Shown piece after piece: positions 36,488 to 38,495 of a DNA stretch of 38,495 nt. The notes under the pieces are model-generated. The model saw only the letters and a list, made by a program, of their open reading frames with translations. It did no database searches and was not told the origin of the DNA. Position numbers and translations under genes: made by a program. Position 1 is the first letter of the stretch. Each line of letters starts with the position of its first letter. The DNA is from a virus: positions 1-38,495 of the IMG/VR virus record IMGVR_UViG_3300049893_002320, one strand, 5' to 3'.

Positions 36488-38495
36488 TTATCCCTCAAAG
36501 TCCTTGAGCTTATTGCCTGTTTCTTCGGTGCAATGTAATTCTAACAATTGTAACACTAAGTCCGATGCAATCTGCACCCCCGTAAGATCTAACTTAATAG
36601 CTTGGCCTTGATTATTGGTTTCAGCGGTTCTAAATGGGTGATATAACTGCCAGTTTCCGTCAGAGTTATTACTGTAAAAAACTTCATCATACACAAAAGG
36701 CCCACTTGTTGGGGTCCGGTAGCCGATCGAATAGGATTCATTCGAGTCTGATGCAACTAAATTGAGCTTATGGAAGATATAGAGCCAAAGCCAATTTCCG
36801 AAAAAATTAATGCCAAAAGGTAGCCAATACTTACTTTTAAGACGCCAAATAAAGCCATTTTGACCAACTCCAAGAGGCGTTTTGTGATAAATAGGGAAGT
36901 AATTTTTTTGATTAAGTACCACTGCCCCATCTAATGCCGCTCCTCGCGGTAATTTTATATCGATGTAACCGCTTAAAGTATTCACGGCTAAAATTTGCGC
37001 CAACATATCATCAGCATTTGTGAGCCCTGGCGCGTAAGTTGTCACATTTTTTAAAGCAAGAAAGTCACCCGTTGACATTGTAGCAAAATTCGTCGCGTCA
37101 TACCCGGCGGCGAGATAAAGCCTTCTCTGACCGGTGGAAGGCGTTGAAATTTGTTTTATTACAAAATCTTTTTTGGGAAAAATATCACCGCATCCATGGG
37201 TCTTTGCGTCCCAGAAGTAGGCACGATTCACAACGTCGGATCGGGACGCCCTGGACACCATCACGGTTCTAGGTCCAGAGTTATCCATATCTGTTTCGAT
37301 CTTTAATGAAAAAACATTATCAATAACAGCGTTGTAGGTTTGGGGTAGCCATTCCTCGTCGATCAAATTCCAGGTTATACCTTTAGTGATGTCGCCGCCA
37401 GCTTTTGGCTTGTAATACCATGTGATTTCCTTTGCTGTAGCGTCATAGCTGCAATGTATATTCTTAACATCAGAGGGGTCATATAGATTGTTGATCCCAG
37501 GTTCTAGTCTTAATGAGATTTTTTTAGGGGTATCAACGCCGTTATCGCGGTATACACCCGTAGGACCCCACCAATATGCAATCCCTTCCGCTACTACTGC
37601 GCTGCGATATGAAAAGGCTGTGTTTGTTGTCCATGTATCAATGACTAGATCGCTCGCATCAACGGGGTATTCGCCAATGGTCGTTTCTGATACCTGTACG
37701 GGTGCGGTAGTCATCGACCCCGTAAATCTCGCGACGTAAACTTCTTTCGTTCCAAATATCAATAGCCTGGATGTCTGTTGCGCCTGGCCCGGGTAGTTAT
37801 GCACTATGCCACCCTCAAAACTCCCCGTCCTGGCACCTATGGAGTTTTTAACCGGATACACAAACATGTTATTGCGAAGACTGAAATTTATAGAGTCCTT
37901 GGCAAACCACCAAATTCTATCCTGAAACGACAAAACGCAATCATATTGCAAATCAGGCAAGCGGCTATTATCGATAAATCCGCCGGGCTGTCCGCCAGGC
38001 AATCCCGCAACGGGGGATTCGCCAAAAACAATACCCGTACCGGCAACGGCTGGATCAATGAAAAATGGATAAAACCACCATTTTGCGGCATCAACGAAAT
38101 AAAGTGGCAGCCATTCGAAACTGCCAAATTGACGGTAATAAAACCGAATTTCCGTGGAATTTATTTCTTGGCAATATAAACCAGGACTTTGTTGGCCTGG
38201 AAAAGAATAAAATTCCCAAAATAGAATTCCACGCCCCTCTGTTTGCGTAAATCTAGGCTGCCCTACCCTGCTCGAAAGATTTGTGTTAGTAACTTGAAGA
38301 CCAACGAAATCTGTGGTTCCTGTCCTAAATTTTACGGGCTTTCCGACGTTAGTTTCAAAATCTAAGCGTTTATTGTAATAGCTATATGTCAACTCGTAGG
38401 TAGTATTTGATCTGAAAATGCCGGTGCCTGTCGTGCTTGTCAAACTTACACCGTAAGCAGGCGATAAAGCAGTATTTGAAACGTAATCGGGAAAA
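36488..38495 (-). CDS. Large tail/hub-like structural protein, C-terminal part (joins position 1)
   Basis: This is the continuation of the gene whose ATG is at 1483. Positions 38344-38495 duplicate 1-152, so the gene's unique part here is 36488-38343. The frame is open throughout; a TTG at 38443 is internal and not the start. Segments resembling hub or nozzle proteins include NGVDTPKKISLRLEPGINNL with DPSDVKNIHCSYDATAKE, and aromatic elements around WYYKPKAGG. The C-terminus (LVLQLLELHCTEETGNKL) contains a single Cys. The stop is followed two bases later by the next gene's ATG. Confidence 0.85.
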   Translation of the reverse strand, partial: FPDYVSNTALSPAYGVSLTSTTGTGIFRSNTTYELTYSYYNKRLDFETNVGKPVKFRTGTTDFVGLQVTNTNLSSRVGQPRFTQTEGRGILFWEFYSFPGQQSPGLYCQEINSTEIRFYYRQFGSFEWLPLYFVDAAKWWFYPFFIDPAVAGTGIVFGESPVAGLPGGQPGGFIDNSRLPDLQYDCVLSFQDRIWWFAKDSINFSLRNNMFVYPVKNSIGARTGSFEGGIVHNYPGQAQQTSRLLIFGTKEVYVARFTGSMTTAPVQVSETTIGEYPVDASDLVIDTWTTNTAFSYRSAVVAEGIAYWWGPTGVYRDNGVDTPKKISLRLEPGINNLYDPSDVKNIHCSYDATAKEITWYYKPKAGGDITKGITWNLIDEEWLPQTYNAVIDNVFSLKIETDMDNSGPRTVMVSRASRSDVVNRAYFWDAKTHGCGDIFPKKDFVIKQISTPSTGQRRLYLAAGYDATNFATMSTGDFLALKNVTTYAPGLTNADDMLAQILAVNTLSGYIDIKLPRGAALDGAVVLNQKNYFPIYHKTPLGVGQNGFIWRLKSKYWLPFGINFFGNWLWLYIFHKLNLVASDSNESYSIGYRTPTSGPFVYDEVFYSNNSDGNWQLYHPFRTAETNNQGQAIKLDLTGVQIASDLVLQLLELHCTEETGNKLKDFEG
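38344..38495. repeat. Terminal direct repeat, right copy (circular closure)
   Basis: Identical to 1-152 except C at 38470 versus G at 127. On the minus strand this changes codon 453 of the hub-like gene from CCT (Pro) to GCT (Ala). One explanation is strain variation captured in the assembly; a sequencing error at a contig end is another. Confidence 0.92.

Noticed and set aside
1-38495. tRNA genes, CRISPR arrays or insertion sequences
   Set aside because: No cloverleaf with a T-loop signature, no regularly spaced repeat-spacer array and no transposase-like ORF or flanking inverted repeats were seen by eye; a dedicated search could still find a degenerate tRNA.

Overview
This window is a complete, circularly closing genome of a tailed bacteriophage, most likely podovirus-like. 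Positions 1-152 recur at 38344-38495 with a single mismatch, so the unique molecule is about 38343 bp, and one structural gene runs across the join. Phage identity rests on a recognisable large terminase, HK97-like major capsid protein, portal, head-tail adaptor, M15-type endolysin, RecT annealase, RuvC-like resolvase and a PrimPol-plus-SF3-helicase replication pair. No integrase, repressor, tRNA, rRNA or CRISPR array was seen. The host cannot be named from the sequence. Several Sec-type signal peptides and many glycine-zipper proteins suit a Gram-negative host, but that is inference.

Layout. A very long leftward (minus-strand) late unit starts at a near-consensus promoter at 11972-12000. It passes the major capsid protein, a putative frameshifted gene (10404-9770), and six small lysine/glycine-zipper proteins that include a permuted NlpC/P60-like enzyme (9709-6895). 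It continues through a scaffold-like protein, the large terminase, the adaptor, a duplicated two-gene cassette of a small membrane protein plus an Acb2/Tad1-hairpin-like protein (2697-1787), and a 1112-residue tail/hub protein that crosses the join. From 36485 down to 21583 it runs through ejection-type proteins, a paralogous pair of probably abundant proteins, an intrinsic terminator, the portal, and tail or receptor-binding proteins, two of which carry signal peptides. A small rightward unit (12008-12833: probable small terminase and endolysin) starts from a promoter back-to-back with the late one. A minus-strand recombination operon (14739-12858: Gp157-like, RecT, ribbon-helix-helix, unknown) converges on it.

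Rightward early region (14797-21618). It encodes two secreted CAP-domain proteins, a small beta-rich protein, a 35-residue membrane peptide, PrimPol and an SF3 helicase. A dense array of GGAACA repeats follows directly after the helicase and is a candidate origin or iteron. Next come an excisionase-like helix-turn-helix protein, small unknowns, and a DUF1874 protein resembling viral ring nucleases (AcrIII-1) with a small partner gene. ruvC lies on the opposite strand within this region.

Most notable: the genome appears to carry two unrelated kinds of protein able to neutralise cyclic-nucleotide immune signals. One is the DUF1874 ring-nuclease candidate. The other is a tandemly duplicated cassette of membrane protein plus Acb2-like sponge. 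It also has an A10 slippery run with an ORF behind it that has no start codon, an iteron-like array, and tail-fibre proteins bearing signal peptides.
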